Part shown: piece by piece, positions 48,698 to 60,398 of the stretch
How positions within the stretch are numbered: position 1 is the stretch's first letter
How the letters are laid out: each line of letters begins with the position of its first letter
Origin: Vibrio ruber DSM 16370
Lineage (GTDB): Bacteria > Pseudomonadota > Gammaproteobacteria > Enterobacterales > Vibrionaceae
Reading direction: 5' to 3'
DNA: 64,000 nt
NCBI RefSeq assembly: GCF_900163965.1
Contig: NZ_FULE01000005.1
Location: forward strand, 1 to 64,000
Made by a program: the position numbers and the translations under genes
Notes under the pieces: generated by a model
Database searches by the model: none
Told to the model about the DNA's origin: nothing
The model's input: only the letters and a program-made list of their open reading frames with translations

Positions 48698-49507
48698 ATG
48701 TCTCATCCGATTGAACAGTTAAAGCAGATTATGGCTCAGCTCCGGGATCCTGAGAGCGGATGTCCGTGGGATCAAAAGCAGACATTTGACAGTATTGTGC
48801 CTCATACCGTGGAAGAAACTTACGAAGTGATCGATGCCATTCATGCGCGGGACTGGGAAAATCTGCAAGAAGAATTAGGTGATTTTGTTTTTCAAGCCAT
48901 TTTTTACAGTCAGTTGGCTCAAGAGCAGGGACTATTTGACTTTGATGATGTGATTCGCAGTGTTAACGAGAAGCTGATCCGTCGCCATCCACATGTTTTT
49001 TCCGATCAGGTTTTTGCCGATGAAGCTGCGATTCGGGCCAATTGGGAAAAAATCAAATCAGAAGAGAAATCCAGCGCTGGTCGTGAAGAACAAAGCATTT
49101 TAGATGGTGTGCCTAAGTCGCTTCCGGCATTGAGCCGAGCCTATAAATTGCAAGCCAAGTGCGCCAAGCATGGCTTTGACTGGGATACGCTGACGCCCGT
49201 TGTTGATAAAGTTCGTGAAGAGCTGGATGAAGTCATCGAAGCGGTGCATGACACTCCGCCTGATCCGGCTGCAATCGAAGATGAGTTGGGCGATCTGCTG
49301 TTTGCCGTAGTGAACCTGACGCGCCATTTGGAATTTCATCCGGAGTCTGCTCTTACGCGAGCAAATCAGAAATTTGCCCGACGTTTTCAAGGGGTTGAAG
49401 CACTGGCGAATCAGGAAGGTAAATCACTCGATGACTATACACTCAGTGAATTAGATCGCTTTTGGGAACAGGTTAAGCAGCGGGAGAAAAATCGGGGTTC
49501 AGATTGA
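48698..49507 (+). CDS. mazG: Nucleoside triphosphate pyrophosphohydrolase MazG
   Basis: MazG hydrolyses nucleoside triphosphates to monophosphates and pyrophosphate and moderates ppGpp-linked stress. The 269-residue protein has two MazG domains: CPWDQKQTFDSIVPHTVEET and ENLQEELGDFVFQAIF, then VREELDEVIEAV and IEDELGDLLFAVVNL, with the metal-binding EExxE and ExxD patterns. It follows relA, as in E. coli, where mazEF lies between; no such toxin-antitoxin pair is present here. Confidence 0.95.
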   Translation: MSHPIEQLKQIMAQLRDPESGCPWDQKQTFDSIVPHTVEETYEVIDAIHARDWENLQEELGDFVFQAIFYSQLAQEQGLFDFDDVIRSVNEKLIRRHPHVFSDQVFADEAAIRANWEKIKSEEKSSAGREEQSILDGVPKSLPALSRAYKLQAKCAKHGFDWDTLTPVVDKVREELDEVIEAVHDTPPDPAAIEDELGDLLFAVVNLTRHLEFHPESALTRANQKFARRFQGVEALANQEGKSLDDYTLSELDRFWEQVKQREKNRGSD

Positions 49508-49636
49508 ACTCTGACAGTTGATCACAGTCCTTATAATGTAGCCCAAGCAGAATGAGCTACAATTGTGCGGATTGGATTTGATTTGAAGCAAAAAAGAAAA
49601 AGTGAGAGTGTGATAAGTTTCACGTTGTGGCGTTAA

Positions 49637-51349
<1,713 letters not shown>

Positions 51350-51357
51350 AAGGACAC

Positions 51358-51384
51358 GGGTAACGGTAAGGAATACGGTTACCC
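51358..51384 (+). promoter_or_regulatory. Hairpin in the pyrG-eno gap
   Basis: GGGTAAC (51358) and GTTACCC (51378) pair, and inside them GTA and TAC pair around AGGAA, with one G-G mismatch. There is no T tract, so it is more likely an mRNA processing or stability element than a terminator. Confidence 0.5.
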
Positions 51385-51402
51385 TATAGGTTTGACATTT
51401 AA

Positions 51403-52725
<1,323 letters not shown>

Positions 52726-52746
52726 TCACAGCTTGCTCGTCAATTG

Positions 52747-52775
52747 AAAAACGCCTCTTCTGAGGCGTTTTTTTT
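52747..52775 (+). terminator. eno terminator
   Basis: AACGCCTC and GAGGCGTT form an 8-bp stem (extended by A-T pairs) with a 4-base loop and eight T, 22 bases after eno. Confidence 0.92.
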
Positions 52776-52815
52776 GTCTTGATGATTGTTAATTTGTTTG
52801 AGGGGGGGATTGTGA

Positions 52816-54030
52816 CTATAAAATCGTTTTGATTGCTGTAATTCTGCGTTTGTCTAATTCATCCCGAATCTCTGCCCCTTTAAATCCTGCGGCAATGATC
52901 GATTGAACATCAATCGCGAGGGCAGCCTGATAGGCTGATTCAAATTGCGCTTTTTGTGGATAGGGAATGTCTTCAAAGCCCAGTCGTCCCTGATGATCGG
53001 CTTGGCAGCACAACAGCACATGTTCAAGGCGTTCTGGCTTGCGCCACACATCCATTTTATTCAGTATTTTGAGATAAGTTGCCGGTTTCAAAATAGCAGC
53101 ATTGTGAATATTGGTATGTTGTTCACAGACGATTAATGCTAAATCCCTGTATTCCGCCGGAACTCGAATTCGTTCGCAAAGTGCACGGATACAAGCTAAA
53201 CCAGTATGTGTATGCATTTTATGGCTCGGCCATTCACTCGGTGGTGTTTTTCCTTTACCGAGATCATGAACCATGGCTGCAAATCTGACCGGCAGCGATG
53301 CAGAGAGACGTGTCGATTGACGCATCACCATGAGTGTATGCTCACCGGTATCGATTTCGGGATGCCACTTCTGAGGCTGCGGAACGCCGAATAGACCGTC
53401 TATTTCGGGGAAAATGACAGCCAGTGCGCCACATTCTCTCAAGACGGATAAAAAGATGTCAGGATGATCCGTTGCGAGTGCTTGATGGAGTTCTTGCCAA
53501 ACACGTTCTGCGGTTAAGTGAGCGACTTCTCCGGACTGAACCATTTGGCTCATTAAGGCCATTGTTTCCGGTGCGACGGTAAAACCGAGTGAAGCGAATC
53601 GGGCTGCGAACCGGGCAACACGGAGTATTCGCACCGGGTCTTCTGCAAAGGCATTTGATACGTGACGCAGTATTCTCTGCTCTAAATCGGCTTGACCGTG
53701 ATAGGGATCGATCAGCTGCCCTTGAGGATCTTGTGCGATCGCATTGATGGTTAAATCCCGACGCATGAGATCATCTTCAAGGGTCACTTCCGGTGCAAAA
53801 AAACACTCAAACCCATGATAACCAGAACCACTTTTCTTTTCGGTTCTGGCGAGCGCATATTCTTCTTTTGTTTGTGGATGAAGAAATACCGGAAAATCTT
53901 TTCCGACGGACGTAAAACCTTGCTCAAGCATCAGTGAGGGGGTGCTGCCAACAACAACCCAATCTCGATCTTTGATAGGAAGACCGAGTAACTGGTCACG
54001 AACAGAACCACCGACGAGATAGACTTCCAC
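52816..54030 (-). CDS. cca: Multifunctional CCA-adding enzyme
   Basis: This enzyme adds or repairs the CCA end of tRNAs. The 404-residue protein begins MEVYLVGGSVRDQLLGLPIK, with the nucleotidyltransferase carboxylates in KDRDWVVVG, and has RRDLTINAIA and the neck motif EDPVRILRVARFAAR. The C-terminal HD domain (MVHDLGKGKTPPSEWPSH) marks the enteric type with phosphatase and phosphodiesterase activity. It is convergent with eno. Confidence 0.96.
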   Translation of the reverse strand: MEVYLVGGSVRDQLLGLPIKDRDWVVVGSTPSLMLEQGFTSVGKDFPVFLHPQTKEEYALARTEKKSGSGYHGFECFFAPEVTLEDDLMRRDLTINAIAQDPQGQLIDPYHGQADLEQRILRHVSNAFAEDPVRILRVARFAARFASLGFTVAPETMALMSQMVQSGEVAHLTAERVWQELHQALATDHPDIFLSVLRECGALAVIFPEIDGLFGVPQPQKWHPEIDTGEHTLMVMRQSTRLSASLPVRFAAMVHDLGKGKTPPSEWPSHKMHTHTGLACIRALCERIRVPAEYRDLALIVCEQHTNIHNAAILKPATYLKILNKMDVWRKPERLEHVLLCCQADHQGRLGFEDIPYPQKAQFESAYQAALAIDVQSIIAAGFKGAEIRDELDKRRITAIKTIL

Positions 54031-54063
54031 AGCTTGCCTCTTTTAGAACGGATGGTTGAAATC

Positions 54064-54085
54064 AGAAGGCCGGGAGCCGGCCTTC
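54064..54085 (-). terminator. ygiM terminator
   Basis: GAAGGCCGG and CCGGCCTTC form a 9-bp perfect stem with a 3-base loop, 9 bases after the ygiM stop and 34 bases before cca. The T tail on the minus strand is moderate (TTCTGATTTC). Confidence 0.7.
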
Positions 54086-54093
54086 TTCATATA

Positions 54094-54702
54094 TCACAGC
54101 CAGTTTGAGTGTGACTTTTTCCGTCTCGGAATCAGATGCGGGAGGATGATTCCCAGTAGTATGCCACCGAGAGCGACGCCACCGCCGTACATAAAATATT
54201 TCATCAGCAGGTCTTCTTTTTGGGTATCCAGCTTCGCTCTCAGCTCACGAATTTCACTTTGTGCTGTCGCCAGCTTCTCACTGATACCACTATAGTTTTC
54301 TTCCAGCTCAGAGATCTGCTTATTACGAACTTCAAGAGACTCTACTAACCCGGCTTTTTCCTGACTGGCGTTCTTTTCTGCATCAGCCAATTGCCCTTTC
54401 ACATTCTTGAGTTCTTTCTCTAAACGCGGAAGACGGGACGCCATACTCTCTGTGGTGGTAATAAATTTATCTTGCACCCAACCCTGACGACCTTTGTTAT
54501 CGAGTATTTCACTATAACCTGTTTCTTTATTGGTTTTGAGCAGCTGTACTTTTTCACCTGCATTGATACTGCCAATAATTCGATACTGGTTGCTCGGGCC
54601 TGAATGCATATAGGTAAACAAGTCATCTGCTATATAATGTACTTGTGCAAAAACGGGCGTGGTCAGAAGCGAAAGCAGCAACATGAATAACAGTTTTTTC
54701 AC
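54094..54702 (-). CDS. ygiM: SH3-domain membrane-anchored protein YgiM
   Basis: A 202-residue envelope protein of unknown exact function. It has a signal peptide (KKLLFMLLLSLLTTPVFA), a bacterial SH3 domain of about 65 residues (TYMHSGPSNQYRIIGSI, GRQGWVQDKF), a long coiled coil rich in E, L and K, and a C-terminal membrane anchor followed by a basic end (RRKKSH). The start is GTG 54702, chosen because AAAGGA lies 6 bases upstream and the signal peptide then begins correctly. It sits next to cca as in E. coli. Confidence 0.88.
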   Translation of the reverse strand: MKKLLFMLLLSLLTTPVFAQVHYIADDLFTYMHSGPSNQYRIIGSINAGEKVQLLKTNKETGYSEILDNKGRQGWVQDKFITTTESMASRLPRLEKELKNVKGQLADAEKNASQEKAGLVESLEVRNKQISELEENYSGISEKLATAQSEIRELRAKLDTQKEDLLMKYFMYGGGVALGGILLGIILPHLIPRRKKSHSNWL

Positions 54703-54779
54703 GATAAATCCTTTAACGATAGGGTTGAAAAGTAAATCTCTCCAAATAGTAAAAAGTTTCTTTATATGGTGCAACAAAG

Positions 54780-54800
54780 AAGGGAGGCTTGGCCTCCCTT
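54780..54800 (-). terminator. pit terminator
   Basis: AAGGGAGGC and GCCTCCCTT form a 9-bp stem around a 3-base loop. On the minus strand CTTTG follows, about 58 bases after the pit stop. Confidence 0.7.
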
Positions 54801-54858
54801 TATGCAGATTTGAGTCAATAATCACATGGTTCTGACAAACGTCTGACGGTTACACACA

Positions 54859-56121
54859 CTATATGAAGAGTTTCTCGAGCATATAATAGAAAATAACAGC
54901 CAGTAGTGCACCTGCCGGTAACGTCACGACCCATGAGGCGACAATATTACGTACCACACCGAGGTTTAATGCTGCAATACCACGGGCGAAACCAACCCCG
55001 AGAACCGCACCAACCAATGTTTGCGTGGTTGAAATCGGCAAACCAGTTCCTGAAGCCAGTACAACGGTTGAGGCTGTGGCAAGTTGTGCTGCAAAGCCAC
55101 GACTCGGCGTCAGTTCAGTGATGCCGGTACCGACCGTTTCCATCACCTTATGTCCCAGCGTAGCAAGGCCGACGACAATCCCAAATCCACCTAAGGGTAA
55201 GATCCACCATGCGATTTGGGTTTTGCCTGAAATCTGACCAAGATTTTCAACCGTAGAAACAACAGCAGACAATGGACCAATCGCATTCGCGACATCGTTA
55301 GAACCGTGAGCGAATGCCATCGCACAGGCGGTTACAACCATCAGCACACTGAAAATACTTTCGACGCCAGAGAAGCTGTGGTCTTCTTCACGCTTTGAGA
55401 AGCGCTTTTGGATGTACAGGTAGCCTCCGACCATGACAAGTGCTGAAACAAAAACAGCGGCTAGCCATGCTTCACCGGTAGTCAGATGAAGACCGACGTG
55501 TTTCAGGCCTTTCTTAATGGTAACCAACGCGATGACCATGGTGGTGATAAACATATAGACCGGAACAAAGCGTTTGGCATTTTGGAGCGGGTTTTCCGTA
55601 TCGAATATCAGGCGTTGTGCACTGACGAAAATCACATAGGCGAAGAACCCCGAGATAATCGGTGTGATAATCCAACTGCCGACAATCCCCTGGACTGAAT
55701 GCCAGTCAACGGCTTCAGTGCCCAGAGTGATACAGGCAAAACCGATAATTGCACCGATAATAGAGTGGGTTGTCGAGACCGGCCATCCCATATATGAGGC
55801 TAGTAATAGCCATGTCCCGGCTGCCAGAAGGGATGACATCATGCCATAAACAAGCGTTTCAGGCTGTGCGACAAACAGGTTTGTTTCGATGACGCCTTTA
55901 CGAATTGTGTCTGTTACTTCTCCACCGGCAAGATAGGCGCCGGCGAACTCAAAAACCATCGCAATAAAGATAGCTTGTTTTACGGTCAGTGCTTTAGAGC
56001 CAACTGATGTTCCCATCGCATTTGCTACATCATTTGCACCGATGCCGATCGCCATCAAGAAACCGAAGGCTGCTGCCACAAGAATCAAGATAGATCCGTA
56101 ACTTACAAGGATATCCATCAT
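54859..56121 (-). CDS. pit: Inorganic phosphate transporter, Pit family
   Basis: This is a low-affinity phosphate (or metal-phosphate) symporter of the inner membrane. The 420-residue protein has about ten membrane segments and two copies of the PiT signature, GIGANDVANAMGTSVGSKAL near residue 27 and AHGSNDVANAIGPLSA in the second half, plus GWPVSTTHSIIGAI and LPISTTQTLVGAV. It follows the DUF47 gene by 127 bases on the same strand, a common pairing in which the PhoU-like protein modulates the transporter. Confidence 0.93.
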   Translation of the reverse strand: MMDILVSYGSILILVAAAFGFLMAIGIGANDVANAMGTSVGSKALTVKQAIFIAMVFEFAGAYLAGGEVTDTIRKGVIETNLFVAQPETLVYGMMSSLLAAGTWLLLASYMGWPVSTTHSIIGAIIGFACITLGTEAVDWHSVQGIVGSWIITPIISGFFAYVIFVSAQRLIFDTENPLQNAKRFVPVYMFITTMVIALVTIKKGLKHVGLHLTTGEAWLAAVFVSALVMVGGYLYIQKRFSKREEDHSFSGVESIFSVLMVVTACAMAFAHGSNDVANAIGPLSAVVSTVENLGQISGKTQIAWWILPLGGFGIVVGLATLGHKVMETVGTGITELTPSRGFAAQLATASTVVLASGTGLPISTTQTLVGAVLGVGFARGIAALNLGVVRNIVASWVVTLPAGALLAVIFYYMLEKLFI

Positions 56122-56248
56122 AATACCTAGTTGTTGATAACTAGCGGAGCACGCGCGACTATCTATCGTGGCCTATTCTTTAGCCACAATAATCAGATTC
56201 AGAGACGCAATGTGTGAGTGCCCTTAGTTATTGTGAAAATCTATAATC

Positions 56249-56929
56249 TCAGGAACGAGAGAGCATTAGCTCTAAGCGAGCTCCCACACGTTGAGCTTGG
56301 TCAGCGATACCGCCCACCCACTCTAGAATTTTGTATAAGAACATCATGTCAATCGGATTATATTTTGACTCGATAGCCATCAACTGTTGGCGCAGGTGAA
56401 TTTGCATCGTGTCGGTATCATCCTCAATGGCGTCTAGTTGGTTGATCATTTCCGCAACCAGAGTGACTTCCCGGCCCTTAAATCCGGTTTCAAGCAATTC
56501 ATCCAGTTCTCCGATGACTTTCTGGGCTTGTGTCGCTGCATCAAGACAACGTTTCACATAGGCGATGAAATCTTGTTGAAGTGGTTCTGGTATCATCAGC
56601 TCTCGACCATAAACCCGGCCTGAGATATCTTTCGCGAGATTCGCAAGCTTATCTTGTTGGGTCAGGAGTTCGAGCATATCGGTTCGATCAACAGGAAGGA
56701 ACAATCCGCGTGGCAGTTTCAGGCGGATTTCACGTTTGAGCACGTCGGCTTCTTTTTCCAGATGAGAGATCTGAGCCCGAATTTCGGCTGCTTTTTCCCA
56801 GTCTTTCTGGAAAGTGACTTCAAAGAAGCTGATCAAGTAAGAACAGCATTCATTGACACAGACAACGTGTTTCTGCAAAGGCTTTATCGGGGACTTTGCA
56901 AATAACCCCATAATTGTATTCACTGGCAT
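56249..56929 (-). CDS. PhoU-like DUF47 protein (TIGR00153 family)
   Basis: A 226-residue all-helical protein of the DUF47/TIGR00153 family, related to PhoU and usually encoded next to Pit transporters. It begins MPVNTIMGLFAKSPIKPLQ and has a helical core with EKEADVLKREIRLKLPRGLF and DRTDMLELLTQQDKLANLA, both with family-typical acidic residues. Start ATG 56929 fits the family; TTG 56938 is possible. It likely regulates Pit, but this is inferred from context. Confidence 0.88.
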   Translation of the reverse strand: MPVNTIMGLFAKSPIKPLQKHVVCVNECCSYLISFFEVTFQKDWEKAAEIRAQISHLEKEADVLKREIRLKLPRGLFLPVDRTDMLELLTQQDKLANLAKDISGRVYGRELMIPEPLQQDFIAYVKRCLDAATQAQKVIGELDELLETGFKGREVTLVAEMINQLDAIEDDTDTMQIHLRQQLMAIESKYNPIDMMFLYKILEWVGGIADQAQRVGARLELMLSRS

Positions 56930-57130
56930 GTGACTCAATCCAAAAATATAACCTTAAAAGAACATACAACATTATGATGAAATGTCGAACATTGGCTATA
57001 AAGGCGCGCATGGTAACTCATTCGACGGTGCTTTAAAACCATTTTAGCGCATCAATGATATGTTATTTCTCACTTGCTCCTGTCCGAAATAGGCAATATC
57101 CTGTCGCTATCTGCCACGAAAGGTATTGTT

Positions 57131-58651
57131 ATGGAAACTGAGATAGAACTGAAGTTTTTCGTTTCTCCTGAATATTCAGATGTTTTGCGTCGTAAGATTG
57201 CCCAGACTAAAATTTTACAGCACCGTTGCCGGGAATTAGAGAATACATATTTTGACACGCCGGATAACTGGCTGCGTCAACATGACATTGGTCTGCGTAT
57301 CCGGTGCAGCGATGGGGTGTATGTACAAACGGTGAAAACCTCAGGGCGGGTTGTTGCTGGTCTTCATCAACGACCGGAATATAATGCTGAACATGACAGT
57401 AATACACCTTCTCTTTCTCTTCATCCTCAAGAAATCTGGCCCGAAGGCCGCAGTCCCGAGCAACTCGAAGCAGAGCTTCACCCTCTTTTTTCAACGGATT
57501 TCACGCGTGAGCAGTGGCTTGTCGGTATGCCTGACGGCAGTCAGATTGAAGTTGCATTCGATCAGGGAAAAGTACAGGCCGGTGAATTGGAAGATCCGAT
57601 TTGTGAAGTTGAACTGGAACTGAAATCGGGTCAGACCGATGCTTTATTTTCTTTGGCAAGAACCCTGAGTGATGAAGGCGGTGTTCGCCTTGGCAATTTA
57701 AGTAAAGCGGCCAGAGGTTATCGACTGGTTTTCGGATATATGGGCGATGAACCCAAGCCTCTGGCTTTAGTTGAAACGACAGCCAGTGACACGGTTGAAT
57801 CTTGTTTTATCCATTCATTGGAACATGCATTAGAACATTGGCATTACCATGAGCAGATTTATGTCGAGAAGGCCACGATCGAAGCTTTGCACGAGATTCG
57901 TCATGCGATCTGTTTTATTCGTCAGACGCTCGCCGTATACAGTGATATTGTCCCTCGACGTGCCAGTGCCATTCTGCGTCAGGAACTCAAATGGCTGGAA
58001 GAGGAACTGTCTTGGTTGAAAACCTCCAATTATCTGGATTATCTCTGTGAAGACAAAGGCCATATTCTACGCAAGCTCGATGCCCGGAAGTTTTTATTAG
58101 CAGAGCTGCGGACCCTACAGGACGCCTTACCTTCAACGCAAGATATGCTGAAGCTATTTTATGGCTCCCGCTATGTCGGTTTGATATTGGATTTGAGTCG
58201 TTGGATTTTGACCAAAGGCTGGCAGCCTTTTTTGAATGACAAAGCACGAGAGATGATGGCGGAATCGATTGAGCCATTTTCCGCAGAGCAGCTGGAACGA
58301 ACCTGGAATGAGTTATTGGCTGCCTTCCCGGCGGATAAGTCGTTCTCCAGACAGGATTATCTGATTCAACGGTATTGTCTGATGAGGAATTTATACACCG
58401 GGATTGGGTTTGCCAGTCTTTATGATGAAAACGAGCGCCAGTCATTTCGGTTGCCGTGGGCAGATTTGTTGCAAGGGATTGATGATCTTTTAACCCTCGA
58501 ACCGTTGGAGAAGCAGATTGATAAGCTTGAAGGCGAACAGCAAGAGCAATTAAAACGCTGGTTAATTCGGCAGGAAAACTCGATTCTTCATGCTATGGAG
58601 CAAACCCGGAGCATTAGTATGAGTGTGACGCCATATTGGAAACACGCATGA
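57131..58651 (+). CDS. ygiF: Inorganic triphosphatase YgiF (CYTH-CHAD)
   Basis: YgiF hydrolyses inorganic triphosphate. The 506-residue protein has the N-terminal CYTH tunnel domain beginning METEIELKFFV with the ExExK motif, RCRELENTYFDTPD and GLRIRC, then a C-terminal CHAD domain (HEIRHAICFIRQTL, helical, rich in H and R) that may bind polyphosphate. At 506 residues it is longer than E. coli YgiF (about 433). ATG 57131 has AAGG 8 bases upstream. In E. coli it is directly followed by glnE; here a chemoreceptor intervenes. Confidence 0.92.
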   Translation: METEIELKFFVSPEYSDVLRRKIAQTKILQHRCRELENTYFDTPDNWLRQHDIGLRIRCSDGVYVQTVKTSGRVVAGLHQRPEYNAEHDSNTPSLSLHPQEIWPEGRSPEQLEAELHPLFSTDFTREQWLVGMPDGSQIEVAFDQGKVQAGELEDPICEVELELKSGQTDALFSLARTLSDEGGVRLGNLSKAARGYRLVFGYMGDEPKPLALVETTASDTVESCFIHSLEHALEHWHYHEQIYVEKATIEALHEIRHAICFIRQTLAVYSDIVPRRASAILRQELKWLEEELSWLKTSNYLDYLCEDKGHILRKLDARKFLLAELRTLQDALPSTQDMLKLFYGSRYVGLILDLSRWILTKGWQPFLNDKAREMMAESIEPFSAEQLERTWNELLAAFPADKSFSRQDYLIQRYCLMRNLYTGIGFASLYDENERQSFRLPWADLLQGIDDLLTLEPLEKQIDKLEGEQQEQLKRWLIRQENSILHAMEQTRSISMSVTPYWKHA

Positions 58652-58982
58652 TCTGAGGAACATTGAATCGCTGCGTCGGGTTGGTGCAGTCGATATCCTT
58701 ATTTCTGGTCTTTTGTCATATTTAACAGTAAGAAAAGACTACAGAACAGCTCCGATGAGTCGATATAATCGTTATCATCTGGGCTTCAAATCACTTTATC
58801 AGTGTGGATGTCTGAAAATATAAGGGGATCTACGCTGTTCTTGATGACCTTCATAATGTTTGCAGATGAATTTTGATATGCTCTTTCTATTGTTATGGCA
58901 ATCATAAAAATAAGACTAGTGATCGAACGGGAATGATTGAATTTAAAAAATTAGGAATATTAGGACTTAGTGGAGACGGATC
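58652..58982. other. Gap between ygiF and the chemoreceptor gene
   Basis: 331 bases with no gene. It should carry the chemoreceptor promoter, but I see neither a clear sigma-28 box nor a strong sigma-70 promoter. There is no good terminator after ygiF. Confidence 0.4.
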
Positions 58983-60239
58983 ATGACAAAACTGGCTTTT
59001 AAGCCTTGGGAACGAGTAATTACGGATATTCGTCTTGTTCCCAAGATGGTGATGCTGATGGTATTCAGTACGATATTAATCGTTGCAAAACAGCTCTGGG
59101 ATGCCAGTGTGTTTTACTCCGCGTTGTTGGATGCCACCAATAATGTTCAGATTGCACAACACCATTATGAAGCCTATATCACACAGGTTGTCTGGCAGAC
59201 TTTACTCTTGATTGTTGTGTTCATCGTCCTATTGCTGTTTGCTGCGCGAGTGATGTTAAGGCAAACGCAGTATATCAGTGATGCGATTAAGGTCATGGCA
59301 AACCGGGATTTATCCGAACCGGTCATGATGGAATGTAAAGATGAATATGGTGATGTTGCCAGAGAACTTGAGAAAACCCGCCGTCAATTGCAGGACATGA
59401 TCAAACTTCAAATCAGCAGTTCTCAAGAGTTATCCGGACTGACTGAAGTAATGACACTCAGTATGTCGGAAACGAAAGAGTCGGCACAAGAAGAGTTTAA
59501 TGAAATTGATCAGTTAGCGACTGCAATGAGTGAAATGTCTTCTACTGTTCATACCGTTGCTGATCACGCACAAAGTGCCTCTTCATTGACTGAACAGGCT
59601 TCTTCCCGTGCGAAAACCGGGCAGGAGTTTGTTCAGAGTACGGTTCTGAAAATGCGAGATCTCTCCTCTGATATTTCTGAATCAGCCCAAGCCGTCAATC
59701 AGGTTGAGGAACGGGTTGTTGCTATCAGTAGTGTGGTCGGCACAATCCAGAGTATTTCTGAACAGACGAATTTATTGGCACTGAATGCTGCGATTGAAGC
59801 CGCTCGTGCCGGTGAAGCCGGCCGGGGCTTTGCTGTGGTTGCCGATGAAGTCCGTAATCTTGCTCAGAGAACCCAGCAGGCCACGGTTGAGATTCAGGAA
59901 ATGATTTCTCAGCTGCAAAGTAGTGCTAACTCCGCGGTAGGGTTGATGGAAAAAAGTGTCGTTGAAGCTGCCGACGGGGTGGACTTGGTCACCAATGCGG
60001 GCAGTGAACTGGACGGTATCGTTGAACAGATTCAGCAAATTAATGATATGAATTTCCAAATCGCCAGTGCTGCCGGTCAGCAGAGTGGTGTTGCCGAGGA
60101 AATGAACCAGAACCTGACGAATGTGCGTGAGCTGGTAGAAGCATCAGTCACTGTGGTCAGTGAGTTACTGGAAACATCAGAAATCATGCAGAGTAATGCT
60201 GAGGAACTGGATCAGAAGATTACTTCATTCAAAGTATGA
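58983..60239 (+). CDS. Methyl-accepting chemotaxis protein with minimal periplasmic loop
   Basis: A 418-residue chemoreceptor. Two membrane helices (MVMLMVFSTILIVAKQLW and VVWQTLLLIVVFIVLLLFA) enclose only about 35 residues, far shorter than a usual ligand domain. A HAMP-like segment (MANRDLSEPVMMECKDEYGD) and a complete cytoplasmic signalling domain follow, with the hairpin tip around ALNAAIEAARAGEAGRG. It probably senses a membrane or cytoplasmic signal or works with a partner. It lies between ygiF and glnE, and a receptor occupies the same place in V. cholerae as I remember it. No CheR-docking pentapeptide is seen at the C-terminus. Confidence 0.93.
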   Translation: MTKLAFKPWERVITDIRLVPKMVMLMVFSTILIVAKQLWDASVFYSALLDATNNVQIAQHHYEAYITQVVWQTLLLIVVFIVLLLFAARVMLRQTQYISDAIKVMANRDLSEPVMMECKDEYGDVARELEKTRRQLQDMIKLQISSSQELSGLTEVMTLSMSETKESAQEEFNEIDQLATAMSEMSSTVHTVADHAQSASSLTEQASSRAKTGQEFVQSTVLKMRDLSSDISESAQAVNQVEERVVAISSVVGTIQSISEQTNLLALNAAIEAARAGEAGRGFAVVADEVRNLAQRTQQATVEIQEMISQLQSSANSAVGLMEKSVVEAADGVDLVTNAGSELDGIVEQIQQINDMNFQIASAAGQQSGVAEEMNQNLTNVRELVEASVTVVSELLETSEIMQSNAEELDQKITSFKV

Positions 60240-60258
60240 TCCGGTTTTGAAATTGTAA

Positions 60259-60331
60259 GCGCTCACTTAGGGGCTTGTGAACTCTCGTGGTCTAATCACG
60301 TTGGCGCATTCCTTCAAGTGGGCGTTTTTTT
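60259..60331 (+). terminator. Branched terminator after the chemoreceptor gene
   Basis: CGCTCACTT (60260-60268) pairs with AAGTGGGCG (60316-60324), 9 bp with one G-U, followed by seven T. The 47 bases between contain the hairpin CGTG/CACG (60286-60300). It ends the chemoreceptor transcript and lies 68 bases before glnE. Part of it (60270-60296) resembles 22462-22488. Confidence 0.72.
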
Positions 60332-60398
60332 AATCATGTTTCTCAAGTTGCTATGACTCATCACCGTTGTGTGGGGCACCGATAATAAGAGGCTGCAA

